Positions 32,182 to 44,287 of a DNA stretch of 64,000 bases are shown here, piece after piece; positions within the stretch are counted from its first letter, which is position 1; the number at the start of each line of letters is the position of its first letter. A model generated the notes under the pieces. The model ran no database searches. It was not told the origin of the DNA and was given only the letters and a program-made list of their open reading frames with translations. Source of the DNA: Linum tenue (taxonomy: Eukaryota; Streptophyta; Magnoliopsida; Malpighiales; Linaceae); NCBI GenBank assembly GCA_946122785.1, contig CAMGYJ010000011.1:15934001-15998000 (forward strand). The letters are read 5' to 3'. The translations under genes were made by a program, and so were the position numbers.

Positions 32182-35100
32182 TTACAACTCCTCCAACAGC
32201 CCCCCGCAAGCTGGAGCGTGAATGTCCACACGGTTCAGCTTGGAGATGAGACCTGCAAACACTATACTTGCCAAAGACTTGGTGAAAATATCAGCGAGTT
32301 GATTCTCACTGTTAACAAACAATACTTTGATCAATCCTGACAAAATGCGATCACGAACAATATGACAATCTATCTCAATATGCTTTGTTCGTTCATGAGC
32401 TACTGGATTTTCAGCTAAGCGAATGGTAGATTGGTTGTCACAATACAGAATAGTGGGAGAGGTAAATGAAACACCTAAGTCATGAAATATATAGTGCAAC
32501 CACTGTACCTCACAGGTTAAGTCTGCAATGGCCCGGTATTCGGCCTCAGTGGAAGATCGAGAAACAGTAGGTTGTTTCTTCGATCTCCAGCTGATAACAG
32601 AATCCCCAAGAAACAAACAATATCCCGTTACTGAACGATTAGTAATCTCGGCAGCCTGCCCAGTCACTATCAGAAAAACCAGTAAGCTTAATGGAAGAAT
32701 CACTAGGGAAAAATAGACCTTGACCTGGGTTATTCTTTAGATATCTAAGTACTCTATAAGCAGAATTAAGATGCACATCAGTAGGTGCACTCATGAATTA
32801 AGTAAGATGATGAACTGCATACACAATATCAGGTCTTGTATGGCATAGATATAGCAAACGTCCTACAAGTCTACGAAAAGTTTCAGGGTCAGAGAGAGGA
32901 GTACCATCATTTACAGAAAGTTGTGCTCCAGCAGCAAGAGGTGTAGCAGCTGGCTTTGCAGCAAGTAATCTTGCATCAGTAAGTAGATCAAGTGTATATT
33001 TCCGTTGGCAAATAGAAAAACCAGCAGTAGAGCGAGCAATTTCTAGTCCTAAGAAATATTTCAAGGGTCCTAGATCCTTGATTTTGAAAGCATCATCTAG
33101 CTGGGATTTTAGCAAGTTAAGAGACTCTAAATCATCTCCAGCCAAAATTACATCATCTATATAGACTAAGACAGCAAGAAATTTTCTAGCAGTAGACTTG
33201 GTGAACAAAGAGTAATCTGTCTTAGACTGCGTGTAACCAGCAGAAATTAAGAATTGAGTGATTTTGTGGTTCCATTGACGACTGGCCTGTTTTAAACCAT
33301 ACAACGATTTATTAAGTTTACAAACAAGATTCTTAGATGGTAAAGATAAGCCCGGAGGAGGCTTCATATAAACTTCTTCAACTAAATCACCATGCAAGAA
33401 AGCATTATTGACATCTAATTCTTGTACATGCCAATTCTTAATTGATGCTAAAGCAAGTAAAGCACGAACAGTAGTAAGTCTTGCAACGGGTGAAAAAGTT
33501 TCCAAATAGTCCAGACCTGGGGTTTGAGTATACCCCTTTGCAACTAATCTAGCTTTGTATCTTTCTATACTACCATCGGGTTTAAACTTAATACGAAATA
33601 CCCATTTATTACCAATTGCATGTTTACCTGGAGGCAGAGGAGTTAGAGTCCAAGTATTGGTATTAGCCAATGCCCGGAGTTCTAAATCCATTGCCTCAAC
33701 CCACCTTTCATCCTTGGCAGCTTCTGTGTATGTAGTTGGTTCTGTCTCGTTTGTGATTGCCATAATGAAACGTCTATAAGCAGGAGATAATCAGTCATAA
33801 GAGAGAACTTGGGAAAGAGGGTACTTAGTATGAGTAGTAGGTCTAATAAAGTCACTAAGTTTCTTGGGAGGAACCCGAGTTCTATTAGAACGCCGAAGAG
33901 GCATGCTGCTGCTAGGTGGAACATCTGTTGGTGGGGAGTTTTGGGAATTAATAGGAATGTTGGTCGGAATGAAAGCTGATGTTTCAGTTGAAGATGAAAC
34001 AGAAGGAGGAACTAAGGAAGGTATACTATGAGAGACAGGATAATCAAGTGGCTGAATGTCTATGAATGGAAGAGCCTGATCTAAACAGGAAAGAGGGAGA
34101 CCATTTGTCGAAAAAGGAAAGATATATTCGTGAAAAGAAACATCTCTAGACTATAAGATTTTATGTGACACTAAACTATAAAGTTTATAACCTTTGGTGG
34201 CAAATGGAAAACCAAGGAAAACACACGGCTCTGCCCTATGTGAGAATTTAGGACGATTGTGAGCTAAAGTAGGGGCATAACATAGACTACCAAAAACACG
34301 TAGAAGATTATAATCTGGTTGTTTATGAAAAAGTAATTCAAAGGGAGATTTGTTGCTTAGATCTGGAGTAGGTAACCGGTTAATAAGATGGACAGCATGC
34401 AACACAACATGTCCCCAAAATTTAACCGGGAGAGAAGCTTGCATTAGGAGTGCTCTAGCAACAGCAATAATGTGTTGTTGCTTGCGCTCAACACGGCCAT
34501 TTTGCTGTGACGAAGCAGTACAGGTTGTTTGATGAATTATTCCTAAAGAACTATAGAATGAGGGCATGTTAAACTCAGACCCATTATCTGTGCGAATGAT
34601 CTTAACTTGTTTTGAAAACTGATTTTGGGCATAAGCACAAAAATACTGAACAAGAGATCTAGCTTCTGACTTAGTCTTCATCAAATAACACCATGTATTG
34701 CGAGAATGATCATCAAGGATAGTAAGGAAATACCGATGACCATCTATAGTAGGAACAACATATGGACCCCATATATCGATATGAATCAAATCAAACACAT
34801 GATCAGCATAGGAAAGACTAGATGAAAATGGAAGACGACGTTGCTTAGCAACAAGATAGACTGAACAATGCACATTTTGACACTTATTACTAGTACTAAG
34901 GCCAGGAACAGAACTGTGACCGAGACGATAGTGCCACAAATCAAATTGTCTAATGGTTGTGTCATAAATGGCAGATAAAGCGATAGGAAGAGATAGATTG
35001 GGAGAATCACGTCGAGACTAGACTTGGAGGTAGTACAGCCCGACAATCTGCTTAGCTATACCAATCCTCTGCCGGGACGGGATATCCTGAATAATGCAAG

Positions 35101-37353
35101 AAGAATGAGAGAAAATCAATTCACATCTATTCTGCTTAGCTAGCTGACTAGCTAATAGCAGATTAAATGTGAATGAAGGAATCATCAAGACATTATGCAC
35201 AAGTAAAGTTTCAGAGAGTTTCACAGAATCTTTGTGTGTAACACTAATCCTAGAACCATTAGGTAATGTTACAAACATTCTAGTCATAGGTCGAAATTCA
35301 ACAAACATATCCAATGAACATGCCACATGATCAGTTGGCCCACTATCTATGATCCATGTTCTAGTAGAATCATTCAGTGATGCAGGAGATATCGAAGCAA
35401 AGAGATACTTACCTGCCGCAGCATGAGCTGCCAATTCAGCAGGCTGGTTTCTTGCAGGAACCGAAGCACCAGGGATATCAGACCCTGGCTGAGTAGTCAT
35501 GAGGCAGGAGACCGAACTCGTTGTAGATGACTGGGAGCAATGCAGTCAAAATCGGGATTTTGATCGTAAAATCGTAGGATTTTAGGATTTTACTTAGGGA
35601 TTCCGATCCTGATTTTACTATAAAATCGATGGACCTTAAAATCGTTCAAAATCGGGATTAAAATCGTTAAAATCGTAAAATTGTACCAAAATCGGGATTT
35701 TGATCCTATGGGGAGCTTGAGCCAATTCAAAAGAAGCAGAATTATTTGGGTGGAAAGGGCAATGACGGGGATCTTCTCATATATTTTTCTTATTAAAAGA
35801 ACATTTGAAAAAAAGAAAAAAAAACTAATTAGGGTTCGGTCAACCCCCTTCCATTCTCCTTGTTTAACTCATCGGTAAAACAATTATCATAATATTATTA
35901 GTGCGTAAGAATTAACATCATTATTAATGAATATATTTGTACCAAACCAATGACATTAATTATTTTATTGGATTTCATTTATTCTTAGTTTTAAATCATG
36001 CTTAGTAGACGATGTCGGAATACTACTTTGAGTTAAACTACCTAGACACAACATGAAAAACAAGAGCCAACCCCCATGAGCTATATCCCTTCTCGTAAAT
36101 TATTTTTAGTTACACATTAAATAACAATTAAAATGATGATTTTGGAACATTAATCTTGAAAATTATCACTTAAAATGTTATAAGTCTTTGTGTTATTAAT
36201 TATTTACCTTATTAATATTATCATATGTTAATTTCTATATGGTACTTCAAATCCTACGATTCTACGATTTCGATTTTACCCCAGTTTTCGATTTTAGGTA
36301 AAATCCCGATTTTAACTGCTTTGACTGGGAGGCCTGTGCAAGAAGTGTTTGGTACTGCTCAGAGGTCAGAACCACAGATTCTCCAGAAGCAGAACCAACC
36401 GCAGAAGAAGATTTGCCAGAACCATCACCAACTGCCGCATTAACTTTGCCTTTGCCTTTGTAGCCCGGTGGATATCCGTGCTTTTTGAAGCAACGATCCA
36501 CAGTGTGGCCAACACCTCCACAGTGTGTACAGATCGGTCTTTGTCGAGCACCAGCACCACAGACTTGACCTTAAGGAGGTCCAGAAGAGCGCCCAGCCAT
36601 GGCGAGAGGAGTAGAAGAAGAACCAGTAGACGGATTGAGTTGGCGTTCATGTTGAATCACCATAGAGAAGACACGAGTAATCGGTGGAAGAGGCTCCATA
36701 AGCAAGATCTGGCTTCGAATCTGAGAAAAACTGTCATTGAGACCTTTGAGAAACCGAATGATCTGATCCGACTGCTGATATGTGCGAATGACGTTCAACA
36801 CGCCACAAGCACATCGTGGAGTACACGAACAGACAGGAAACGACCGAATCGTCACCAGCTCATCCCAGAGAACTCGAAAACGAGTAAAGAACTCGCTCAC
36901 AGTAGCATTCCCTTGCTTGAATGAGAAGACCTCATCCTAGAGATCAGACATGCGAATCAGACTTGCCTCACTATATCGATCTTGCAAATCTTTCCAGACG
37001 TCGACTACTGAATCAAACCAGAGGATGCTGTGGGCGATATCTGGAGCCAGCGACCGGTAGATCCAGCCAAGAACTATCACGCTACACCTCTCCCAAGCTC
37101 CATGAAGAGGATTGCCAGGAGAAGGTGGAGCAACGACAGGATCAATCAGCGAGAGCTTGTTCTTTGCCAGAAGCGCGAGACGCATCGATCTAGCCCACGC
37201 GTAGTAGTTGTTGCCGTTGAAGACGACTGTAACCAGAGCCAGCGCAGGATTGTCGCCGGGATTGAGGAAGTAGGGATGAATCGGATCGAGCAACCCAACG
37301 GGAGGAGCGAATGAGAGACCCGCCGTCATTGATTGCGCCGATGGAATCGCCAT
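32182..37353 (-). pseudogene. Copia gag-pol polyprotein (RE1-like), disrupted
   Basis: Order on the minus strand: gag (36571-37353; FNGNNYYAWARSMRLAL), zinc knuckle CTHCGGVGHTVDRC (about 36490-36535), protease (WIIDSGPTDH, near 35360), integrase (34151-35018; HIDIWGPY, IRTDNGSEF and QQNGRVERK give D, D, E), reverse transcriptase (32798-33763; VYIDDVILAG near 33155) and RNase H (32182-32703; SSTEAEYRAI, DNQST). Breaks: stops at about 36937, 36571, 35018, 34151, 33790 and 32798, a frameshift near 32700, and the 785-bp insertion at 35538-36322. Removing that insertion with one TSD copy restores continuity of frame. The polyprotein would make virus-like particles, cDNA and integration complexes. 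Confidence 0.9.
35538..36322. mobile_element. 785-bp non-autonomous DNA transposon in the copia coding region
   Basis: Terminal inverted repeats: left CAATGCAGTCAAAATCGGGA, right (reversed) AAAGCAGTTAAAATCGGGAT. It is flanked by a 9-bp duplication GACTGGGAG (35529-35537 and 36323-36331), or 10 bp if the preceding T is counted. The terminal 150 bp is made of many AAAATCG-type repeats. The inner part is plain AT-rich DNA. The TSD length suggests a Mutator-like or hAT-like mechanism; I cannot choose between them. Confidence 0.78.
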
Positions 37354-37557
37354 TAGAGAGCAGATGAGAACGAAAGCAAAGAGGGGAAAGCGAGCGGAAG
37401 TTTCGAAGAAAAGGAAACCCTAACACGAAAGGGGAAAGTAAGAGAGAGAACAAGAAATTATGTGCTCTGATACCATGTTGATATTGGAGAAAAATTGTCT
37501 ACTTGTATTATTGATAATTGGGTGAAAAATTACACTGTCTTATTTACATATATATAT

Positions 37558-37937
37558 TGGGAGTTCTATGGTACCCAGGGTAAAATCAGAGGTACCGCAT
37601 ACCTTGAATAAGAAAACGCTATCTTGAACTTGAATTGACTAATCTCTTGGACATGATACTATAATCTAGCCCTTAAAGATCAAAATATAGGTCTTAATTC
37701 TCTAAATCTTATACCCCAAGATAAATTTAATTAGAAACAATAATCGACGGTTATGATTCGTCCAAATATAGGCAAAAAATCAATGCACCATCTTAGGGTT
37801 TATAGTTTATGATTTAGATAATTAGGACCTAGGGTTCACTCATTAAGGATTAGGGTATAATATCATGCCCAAAAATCATGCTAATTCGAGGTCTAGATAG
37901 CGTTTTCATACTCAAGGTATGCGGTACCCCGGATTTA
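37558..37937. mobile_element. MITE (copy 1) in the copia 5' LTR
   Basis: About 380 bp with inverted ends: the left side carries GAGGTACCGCATACCTTGA and GAAAACGCTATC; the right side carries GATAGCGTTTTC and CTCAAGGTATGCGGTACC. A second copy of the same family, in opposite orientation in its interior, lies at 45440-45812. It is absent from the other LTR of the same copia, so it inserted after the copia did. An (AT)n run at about 37965-37997 follows in the LTR. Confidence 0.7.
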
Positions 37938-37954
37938 TAGTTTATAGTTTATTT

Positions 37955-37999
<45 letters not shown>

Positions 38000-38613
38000 C
38001 TGTAGCTGTAAAATAAACAAACAAACATCATAATAAACAAACATTACAATACAGTTCCTATTTTACTAATTCTTTACAACTGAGTCCTCCAACATAATCT
38101 GCAGGTTTGTCCACGAGGAAGAGGGTTCATGTTCCGAAATCGGCTGCCGCTTGAAGAATGCATATCCGCAGTCCAACACCGCCTAGAAATGTTGAGGCTC
38201 CTTCCTCCACATGGGAACGACGACGTACAATGTTAAGGACGTTTGGTCTTATATCACATGGACGCAGTTATTGTTTATTTCAAAATCGGATGAGTTTTTG
38301 TGCACGAAAATGGATATAGTCTAGCAGCTAAGTTGTTGGTTTATTAGCTAATTAGCACCAGGTTCATGTTTCAAATCTTGCTCCTGTCGTTTTTCACATT
38401 TATTTATTTTATTTTATTTTAAAGCATATGTGTGTACAAGAATCACTTATAATAATCAATTACTATGATTATTATTATTGTTTCCCGTGACATCTTTCCC
38501 CGTCAATGATGCAAATTCCACGAAATTGAATCTCTGTTGTAAATTTGTCTAGGAAATCTATTTTTACATTTTAAATTTATTATATTTTATTTCGTTTGAT
38601 CCGGGATGTTACA

Positions 38614-39480
38614 GGGAGCCCCGACGGTATCACACTTATTTTTTGCTGACGACCGTTTCTTTTTTGGCATGGCAACAATACAGGAATGTATCGAACTAAA
38701 GAAGATTTTCCGAGACTATGAAGCTGAGTCTGGTCAGATGGTCAGGTTTCAAAAATCGAAAGTCTCCTTTAGTGCAAATGTTAAGCCTCACAGGAAGTTG
38801 GAGGTCGGGGAGTTTTGGGGATGCAGATAGTAGATAAACATGATAAATATCTGGGATTGGCAACCAAGTAGGCCTTGTTCATCTGGGTGAAAGAGAGAGT
38901 AAAGAAAAGCTGGTAAGAGAGGACGATGTTAGTGGCTGCGAGAAAGGTGTTGGTCTTCAGAATCCCAGAAGGTACGATAGACAAAATTCACAGCCTCATA
39001 ACCAATTTTTGGTGGGGTCAACATAAGGAGGAGAGACGAGTACACTGGCTCAGATGTGAGGAGCTAGTAGTGAAGAAAGAGGAAGGCGGCATTGGATTTA
39101 GAGACTGGGAGGTTTCAATGTGGCCCTCTTGGCCAAGCAATAGTGGATTATTGAGTAGAGACCAAACTCGCTTGCAGCCAGAGTTTTGCGCTCAAAATAT
39201 CACGAGAATGGCAGCATACTAGAAGCAAATACGGGTTACTGACCAAGTTTTATGTGGTGAAGTCTTATGGGTGTTCAAGATTTCTTGTTGAGTGGGATGA
39301 GATGGAGAATAGGGAATGGAGCCAGTGTGAGAATTTGGGGGGGGGGGGGCAGACAAATGGATTCCTGGACCCCTCTGCACGCCCTCCATTCTCAGTCACC
39401 GTCGGCCAACACGTTCCCTCCTTAAAACCCAGCATCTCCCTTAGTTCTTCATTTTCTTTCACAAGTTCTTTTGTCTTGCA
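38614..39480 (+). pseudogene. LINE-5 right part: RT palm and downstream
   Basis: After the second GGGAG copy the LINE frame resumes as GAPTVSHLFFADDRFFFG, with the RT catalytic FADD at 38642-38653, and continues (ESGQMVRFQKSKVSFSANV, WWGQHKEERRVHWLRCEEL, GASVRIW) with many stops and shifts. A 13-G run at 39337-39349 breaks the frame before a KWIP-like motif. Relative to the family, the stretch RQGDPLSPYLF to RGAP is missing at the junction. Clear similarity ends near 39480. Confidence 0.72.
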
Positions 39481-39649
39481 TAGAAACATAACTTGTGGGG
39501 AAACATGACGCAACAACGTCGTCAAGCCCTTCACTGCTTGCTAGTTTCCCAATATGCGGCAGTTATAATTTAAGATTCTTATCTATTACCTGAAGGCGAT
39601 AGGTTCCCCACACCTTTATTTTGTCGATTATCGTTTATATTGTTGCTAG

Positions 39650-39910
39650 CAACACCCTTATATCTCCTCTTCATGCGTACGAACCATGGTTCTTTGTTCC
39701 GTCAGCCCTACTGTTTGATCGCTTATCTCTTTTTTGACTATCATCCACTCCTCATTTATTCTACCACTCGTTGAGTCATTAGGTTGAGTCTCCAGTACCT
39801 CTACCATCTCCTCCTCTTCCCCGGGTTGACCGATCACTGGTTTTTTCTTCTGGTAGCTACACAGGTGCACTGGAAATGCGTACATGCCACATTCTGAGCA
39901 GATCAGTTCA
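39650..39910 (-). pseudogene. Possible LINE ORF1 C-terminal fragment
   Basis: The minus strand reads ICSECGMYAFPVHLC, which could be a decayed zinc knuckle, then NEEWMIVKKEISD, similar to the YGPWMVVKK motif after the knuckle of plant LINE ORF1. The frame is about 80 codons. It is weak, but LINE-5 lies next to it. Confidence 0.35.
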
Positions 39911-40926
39911 AGTCCTTTATATTGTATAAGGTACGTAACTGATATGATCCCATTTGGCTCAATCTACAAGCTAGAATGGATTGAACCAAAATCCATCTCA
40001 AGCTATGAAATGAAACCCAAAATTTGCCCAAGTGTTTTATCTGTTTCAGGTACCTTACTTGACACTCAAGTTTCTTCCGATTGGATCAATGGAAATGGGC
40101 AAATGAAGTCTTATTTTGAAGGTGGTGAGTTCCTCTACAAGATAGAGTATGTTGGAGCTCAGGAAACAGGCAGGAGGGTCATTGTTAAAGCGTCTCAAAA
40201 AGCTATGTTGAAACTGGAATTCTGCCAAAAATTGGCCAAGTGTCAGAACCAGTTTGAGAACCCTAATTTGGAGGAGTATTCAAAGCACATGGGGGGAGAG
40301 TCGAGGCTGGATCTTTGTGCAACATGAAAGTACGTTTCTTCTACTACAACGTCATGGCGTTGGATGACTGGAATGAAGAATGGAAGGCCTCGAACGAAAG
40401 CTCCAAAGATCGTATCGAAGCTGAGTTTCTGTCTTTGGAAACCAGGCAATCCGAATCCTTATCGGATTAGGATTCCTTTGCTGTTTTGTGTTTAATTCCT
40501 TTTCATTGTTGGTTTTGATTTCATTTTCCAATTGTAATTTGTTTAGGACTTCTCTAAGAGTAGTAGGATTGGCTAGGTCTATTTAAGTAGCTTTGATTAA
40601 TTGTAATTTTCAGATTTCATAGAATTGAATACAAACTTGAGTTTGGTTCACAAAGCTTGTTGCTTCGTGAGTTTGAGAGTTGCTTAGAAGGAGTTCTACG
40701 CACCTTGAGTGCTTGTATCGTTCAGCTAATCACGCTGTTCGTGGCTAAGCTTCTACCTATAGTTTACGAGCCTTTCTCCCTTCGTGAGAATTGCACGAAA
40801 CTTTCACCAACACACATTCAAATCATACTTTGTTTGTGGAGTTCTTGCTCGAGGGAACTCTTGGATTCCTTAGCTGTGCTATTCTGATCAATAAACCTCA
40901 TCTAGGGGTTCATCAAGTGGCATCGA
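39906..40926 (+). mobile_element. Probable gypsy 5' LTR/leader with primer-binding site
   Basis: The 40450-40920 part looks like LTR and leader sequence: T-rich, non-coding, leading to TGGCATCGAGAGCCTGGTTC at about 40918, a degenerate match to the initiator tRNA-Met primer-binding site. Gypsy gag follows at 41059. I could not fix the LTR start. An open frame of 147 codons at 39884-40327 (plus) is not recognised; it may be chance or part of the LTR. Confidence 0.4.
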
Positions 40927-41058
40927 GAGCCTGGTTCTACACAGTGGAACGAAGGAAGGCGTGGTCACAACGACGCCCTGGAAAAGGTCAAAAGGACCTA
41001 TGTCGGAAGACCCTGCTTTTGTGTTTCCAGAATCAACGTAGAAGAAGGAGAGCATAGA

Positions 41059-41851
41059 GATGGCGGGACAGACGTTTGACATGAAGGAATTGTTAGATCG
41101 TATGGAGGAGATGGTTCAGGCTCAAATTCGAGATCAATTAGGGCAATTTAAACAAGAAATTGACCTGGCAATTTGAGACTATTGCTCGGCCGGAGAATCG
41201 GGTTCGAAAAGAGGAAGCTCCCGGCGGAGAAAACCCACCTAGCAATTCGGCATTGTTGGATAGAATCACGGAGCTTGAACGACGACTCGTCATTGCTGAT
41301 CCCAATCGAGAACGTCCACATCGTGATCGTCGCGAACGACAACAAGAATCAGAACCGGCAATCCCTCCGGGCATCAAGCTATTAGTACCACCGTTTCACG
41401 GGACAATGAATCCCTTTACATATCTCGACTGGGAAAGGAAGATTGTGCTTTTCTTCCAATGTGGACAGTTTACTGAAGGCCAGAAAGTAGCTATGGCTAC
41501 TTATGAATTCTCGGATTACGCCGCCCAATGGTGGGAGCAGCTGCAGCTTCGCCAGCGATGAAATAATCAGAATCCGGTCTCGACCTAGGACGAGCTACGT
41601 GGAATTATGCGAGATAGGTTCGTACCTGCCTATTACCAGCGCGAACTCTATGAATCTCTGCAAGGGATTAAACAAGGGTCAAGGAGTGTGGAGGAGTACT
41701 TCCGAGAACTTGAATTGCTGATGATGCGGCCCGATGTCAGGGAAGATCGAGAAGAGACGGTGGCGCGATTTCTTCATGGTTTGAACCGCGAGATTCGACA
41801 GGAAGTGGATAGAATCGAAGTGGATAGTATCGTGTGGGTCAGAACTGAATG
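41059..41851 (+). pseudogene. Ty3/gypsy gag, truncated
   Basis: The frame starts MAGQTFDMKELLDRMEEM at 41059, shifts near 41160, and continues through a Retrotrans_gag domain: MNPFTYLDWERKIVLFFQC, AAQWWEQLQL, MRDRFVPAYYQRELYESLQG, RSVEEYFRELELLM, ETVARFLHGLNREIRQEV. There is a stop near 41560 and the frame ends at 41852 before any zinc knuckle, protease or RT. The rest of the element is missing. Gag forms particles. This is a dead 5' fragment of a chromovirus-like element. Confidence 0.8.
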
Positions 41852-43494
41852 ACCAACATCTCTCATGTTACTTTAAACCCAAATTTGCACATAATTCTTG
41901 ATAGAATTGATTGTTGTTGCGATGTAGGAATGACAATTGGGCAGGTGCTGTGGGTATCTTGATATCCATACTCACCTCATGAAAGGTTAAGTTCAGATCG
42001 TGTAATTTATTATAGGGTGTTGTCGTGTGAGTCGGGCATGTCAATTCATATGAGTATGTAATATAGTTCACTGCTATTCAAGCAGGTTAACCTTGACTCG
42101 CTAACTTGGTCAAATCAAAAGTTGAAATTAAAATGATAATAAAATTAAAAATATAATTATGACATAAAAATATAATTTTCATGATTTTCTATTTATACTA
42201 CAATTAACAAATCAAATACCAATATCTAAATTAAAATCATATCATATTATTTTCACATTAACTCCCTTTCCCCCTCCCCCTCCCTCTTCCTCCTCTTTGC
42301 ACCCCAAATTGAGAGAGAGGTTAAATAGTAGAATTGCAATCCACTTACTCCCCTACCACTATCATAACTATAAAGTGTAAACTTTATGAAAATTTTGTTT
42401 GCACCCAAATGTTGCAGCCCGTCTAACCAAACCGAGTGTTCATGTATTTCAATGCAAACAACGAATGCAATTTTATGAAAGAAGAAATGTTTAAAGAACA
42501 TACTTAATAGCTCAAACCAAATGTGAAGGAGATAGTGAGAAGTTAAGGAAGTTAAACCACTTATTTTTCCTGTATCCAAATTGCGAGTTTAGGAATAAAC
42601 CAAGCATCTAGGTGATATTGATCATTAAGGAATATGCATAATATTTTGTGTTAGTTGAGAGCTTATAAATGGACTCATATTCTCAAATGAGCTGTTTTGC
42701 AAAAGTCAATATGAGCTAGAGGATTCTTATTCTTCATATAAGATATTGTGACATTCACTTGTTTCTTTAGCACTCTAAAAATATGCATATGACCAATAAA
42801 ATTATTTAATTCTTTAATATTCAAATTCAACATCTGCAATAACATCTTAAAGCTCGTTCTAATAACTTCGAACGCATCACCAACAATTCTTCAACGATAG
42901 CAAAGTTACAGTAGTTTTCCATTTGCTGTCAACCAACACTTCTTCAATCCATCTTCAGTTTCTCAGGTTATCAACAACCACCCATATTTAATGGATGCAT
43001 AGAAATTTGACAGCACGCATAGTGCAAGATTGTTAGGTTCTAGTAGCAAGAGCTTCTTTAATGGATGCATAGCTAATTCTTCTACCACCATCAAGGAGCT
43101 ATTTTGGAACATTATCCTGCGACACCTAATCAATTTCTGGATTGCTTTATGCGTTATTCGGTGCGAGAAGCAAATCATGTTTTAGATGCCTGGTCGAAGT
43201 AGCGCACGAATGTGAACATGGGGAACAATTGTGGCATTCCCCCTCCTCCCGACATACCAACGTCGTTGAAGCCAATAAACACGAAGTTACACATTATAGG
43301 ACCTAACTTCTTAGAGTTGTTTTGTTTTTCATTTTGTATGTAAAAAACACTTGTCGACAAACACTCCACAAGTCTCAAATCCAACTAAGTAACAAAATAA
43401 AATAAAATTAAAGGACACAGAAATTCCTTATTCATAAACAAAGACAAAGTATTATATTTTTGTTTCTTTTTTTTTTTTTTTTTTATTCCATCGC
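41852..43494. other. AT-rich region downstream of S-protein gene 2
   Basis: No gene is supported. A C/T-rich tract lies at 42264-42300. At 42495-42535 a segment resembles 17443-17500, the region downstream of S-protein gene 1. Short open frames here look random. Confidence 0.4.
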
Positions 43495-43950
43495 CTAAAT
43501 GATTTCTTCATTATTCCAAGGTTCACATTTGTCATACTCATGAGTTAGTCGATCGTACTTACACAACCCAAAGGGTTTGACAAGATATTTACAAGTGATG
43601 CAATTCATAGCCATATCATTATAGACATCATACCAATGAACTCTGCCGCTGCCGGGCCATTCGAAGGAGCAGTAGAATAGGGTTGTGAAAAATATATTTG
43701 GCCTAAATCCAAAATGAAAGCTCTCATCATATCCCAACATTCTAACCCCAAGATCATCATCCTTTGACTTGCAATGCAGCTTCACCTGAGCTCTGCTCTG
43801 AAGCGCATTGGTAATTGTCACTGTTTTCTTTATTGGAAAAATGCCATCCGTTCGTTCTGCTTTGACAACGTCGCTCACTGCTCCGAAGATCACCATAGAT
43901 ATAACATTAACTATCAAAATCGCTCTCCTCATACTAATGCCCAAAACCAT
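43495..43950 (-). CDS. S-protein homologue (plant self-incompatibility S1 family), secreted
   Basis: A 151-residue protein. A signal peptide covers about residues 8-30; the second Met (residue 7, codon at 43932, MRRAILIV...) may be the real start because basic residues then sit directly before the hydrophobic core. The mature part matches S1: VKLHCKSKDDDLG near 57-68, FRPNIFFTTLFYCSFEW near 82-98, VHWYDVY near 104-110, and cysteines at 60, 94, 117, 120, 130 and 142, the same six-cysteine spacing style as the paralogue at 19783-20217. Members are small secreted proteins; one is the poppy stigma S determinant, and most others are uncharacterised. It appears intact. The two paralogues lie 23 kb apart in the same orientation. 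Confidence 0.9.
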   Translation of the reverse strand: MVLGISMRRAILIVNVISMVIFGAVSDVVKAERTDGIFPIKKTVTITNALQSRAQVKLHCKSKDDDLGVRMLGYDESFHFGFRPNIFFTTLFYCSFEWPGSGRVHWYDVYNDMAMNCITCKYLVKPFGLCKYDRLTHEYDKCEPWNNEEII

Positions 43951-44012
43951 ATTGGTATGCAGTGTGCTATAGCATCCAATGTATACTGTTGATATTTGTG
44001 AGTGAATTGATT

Positions 44013-44022
44013 GCTATATATG
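44013..44022 (-). promoter_or_regulatory. TATA box of S-protein gene 2
   Basis: CATATATAG on the minus strand lies about 65-70 bp upstream of the ATG at 43950. This fits a plant core promoter. Confidence 0.5.
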
Positions 44023-44287
44023 TCAAGTATCGTGAACCAATTTAGCATTTTCAATTTGGTTATTTTTATGGATAACACAAATCTGTTATATTTTCTATTT
44101 TGTGCTCTTTATCTTCCGAAGTTTATGATCAAGATACGGTTGAATAGTTCAACCTTTGTACCAACGTGACAATGGAAGAATTATAGTAGCACAAAGTTGA
44201 AACAAAGAAATTTAAGTTAAGTATAGATATTTTTATTCATTAAAATATATTAAAAAACCCAACCAACGGAACCAAATGACATGAGTT

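Larger units (their letters stand above)
28924..38094 (-). mobile_element. RE1-like Ty1/copia retrotransposon with three nested insertions
   Basis: TSD TAATC is seen on both sides (28919-28923 and 38095-38099). On the minus strand, the 5' LTR is 37476-38094, the primer-binding site TGGTATCAGAGC (tRNA-iMet) lies at 37464-37475, gag-pol runs from 37353 to 32182, the polypurine tract CGGGGGGC lies at about 32199-32207, and the 3' LTR is 28924-29000 plus 32100-32198. The LTRs are short (about 180 bp without inserts) and nearly identical, so insertion was fairly recent. Nested inside are Helitron 2 in the 3' LTR, a MITE in the 5' LTR and a 785-bp DNA transposon in the gag-protease region. Confidence 0.92.
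26316..38613 (+). mobile_element. Solo LTR of a gypsy-type element, ~3.1 kb, split by copia
   Basis: The ends TGTAACACCCC (26316) and GATGTTACA (38613) form the TG..CA inverted ends of an LTR. A perfect 5-bp TSD GGGAG flanks it (26311-26315 and 38614-38618). Excluding the nested copia element (28924-38094 plus one TSD copy) it is about 3.12 kb long, with no protein-coding domain and no second LTR. That points to a solo LTR left by recombination. Large LTRs starting TGTAACACCC are known from plant chromovirus-type gypsy elements; assigning the lineage is inference. The 28320-28900 part is less AT-rich and may hold the transcription start. Confidence 0.78.

Noticed and set aside
39337..39349. 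13-G run as a functional G-quadruplex
   Set aside because: A single homopolymer inside a dead LINE; more likely slippage or a sequencing error, and it breaks the frame.
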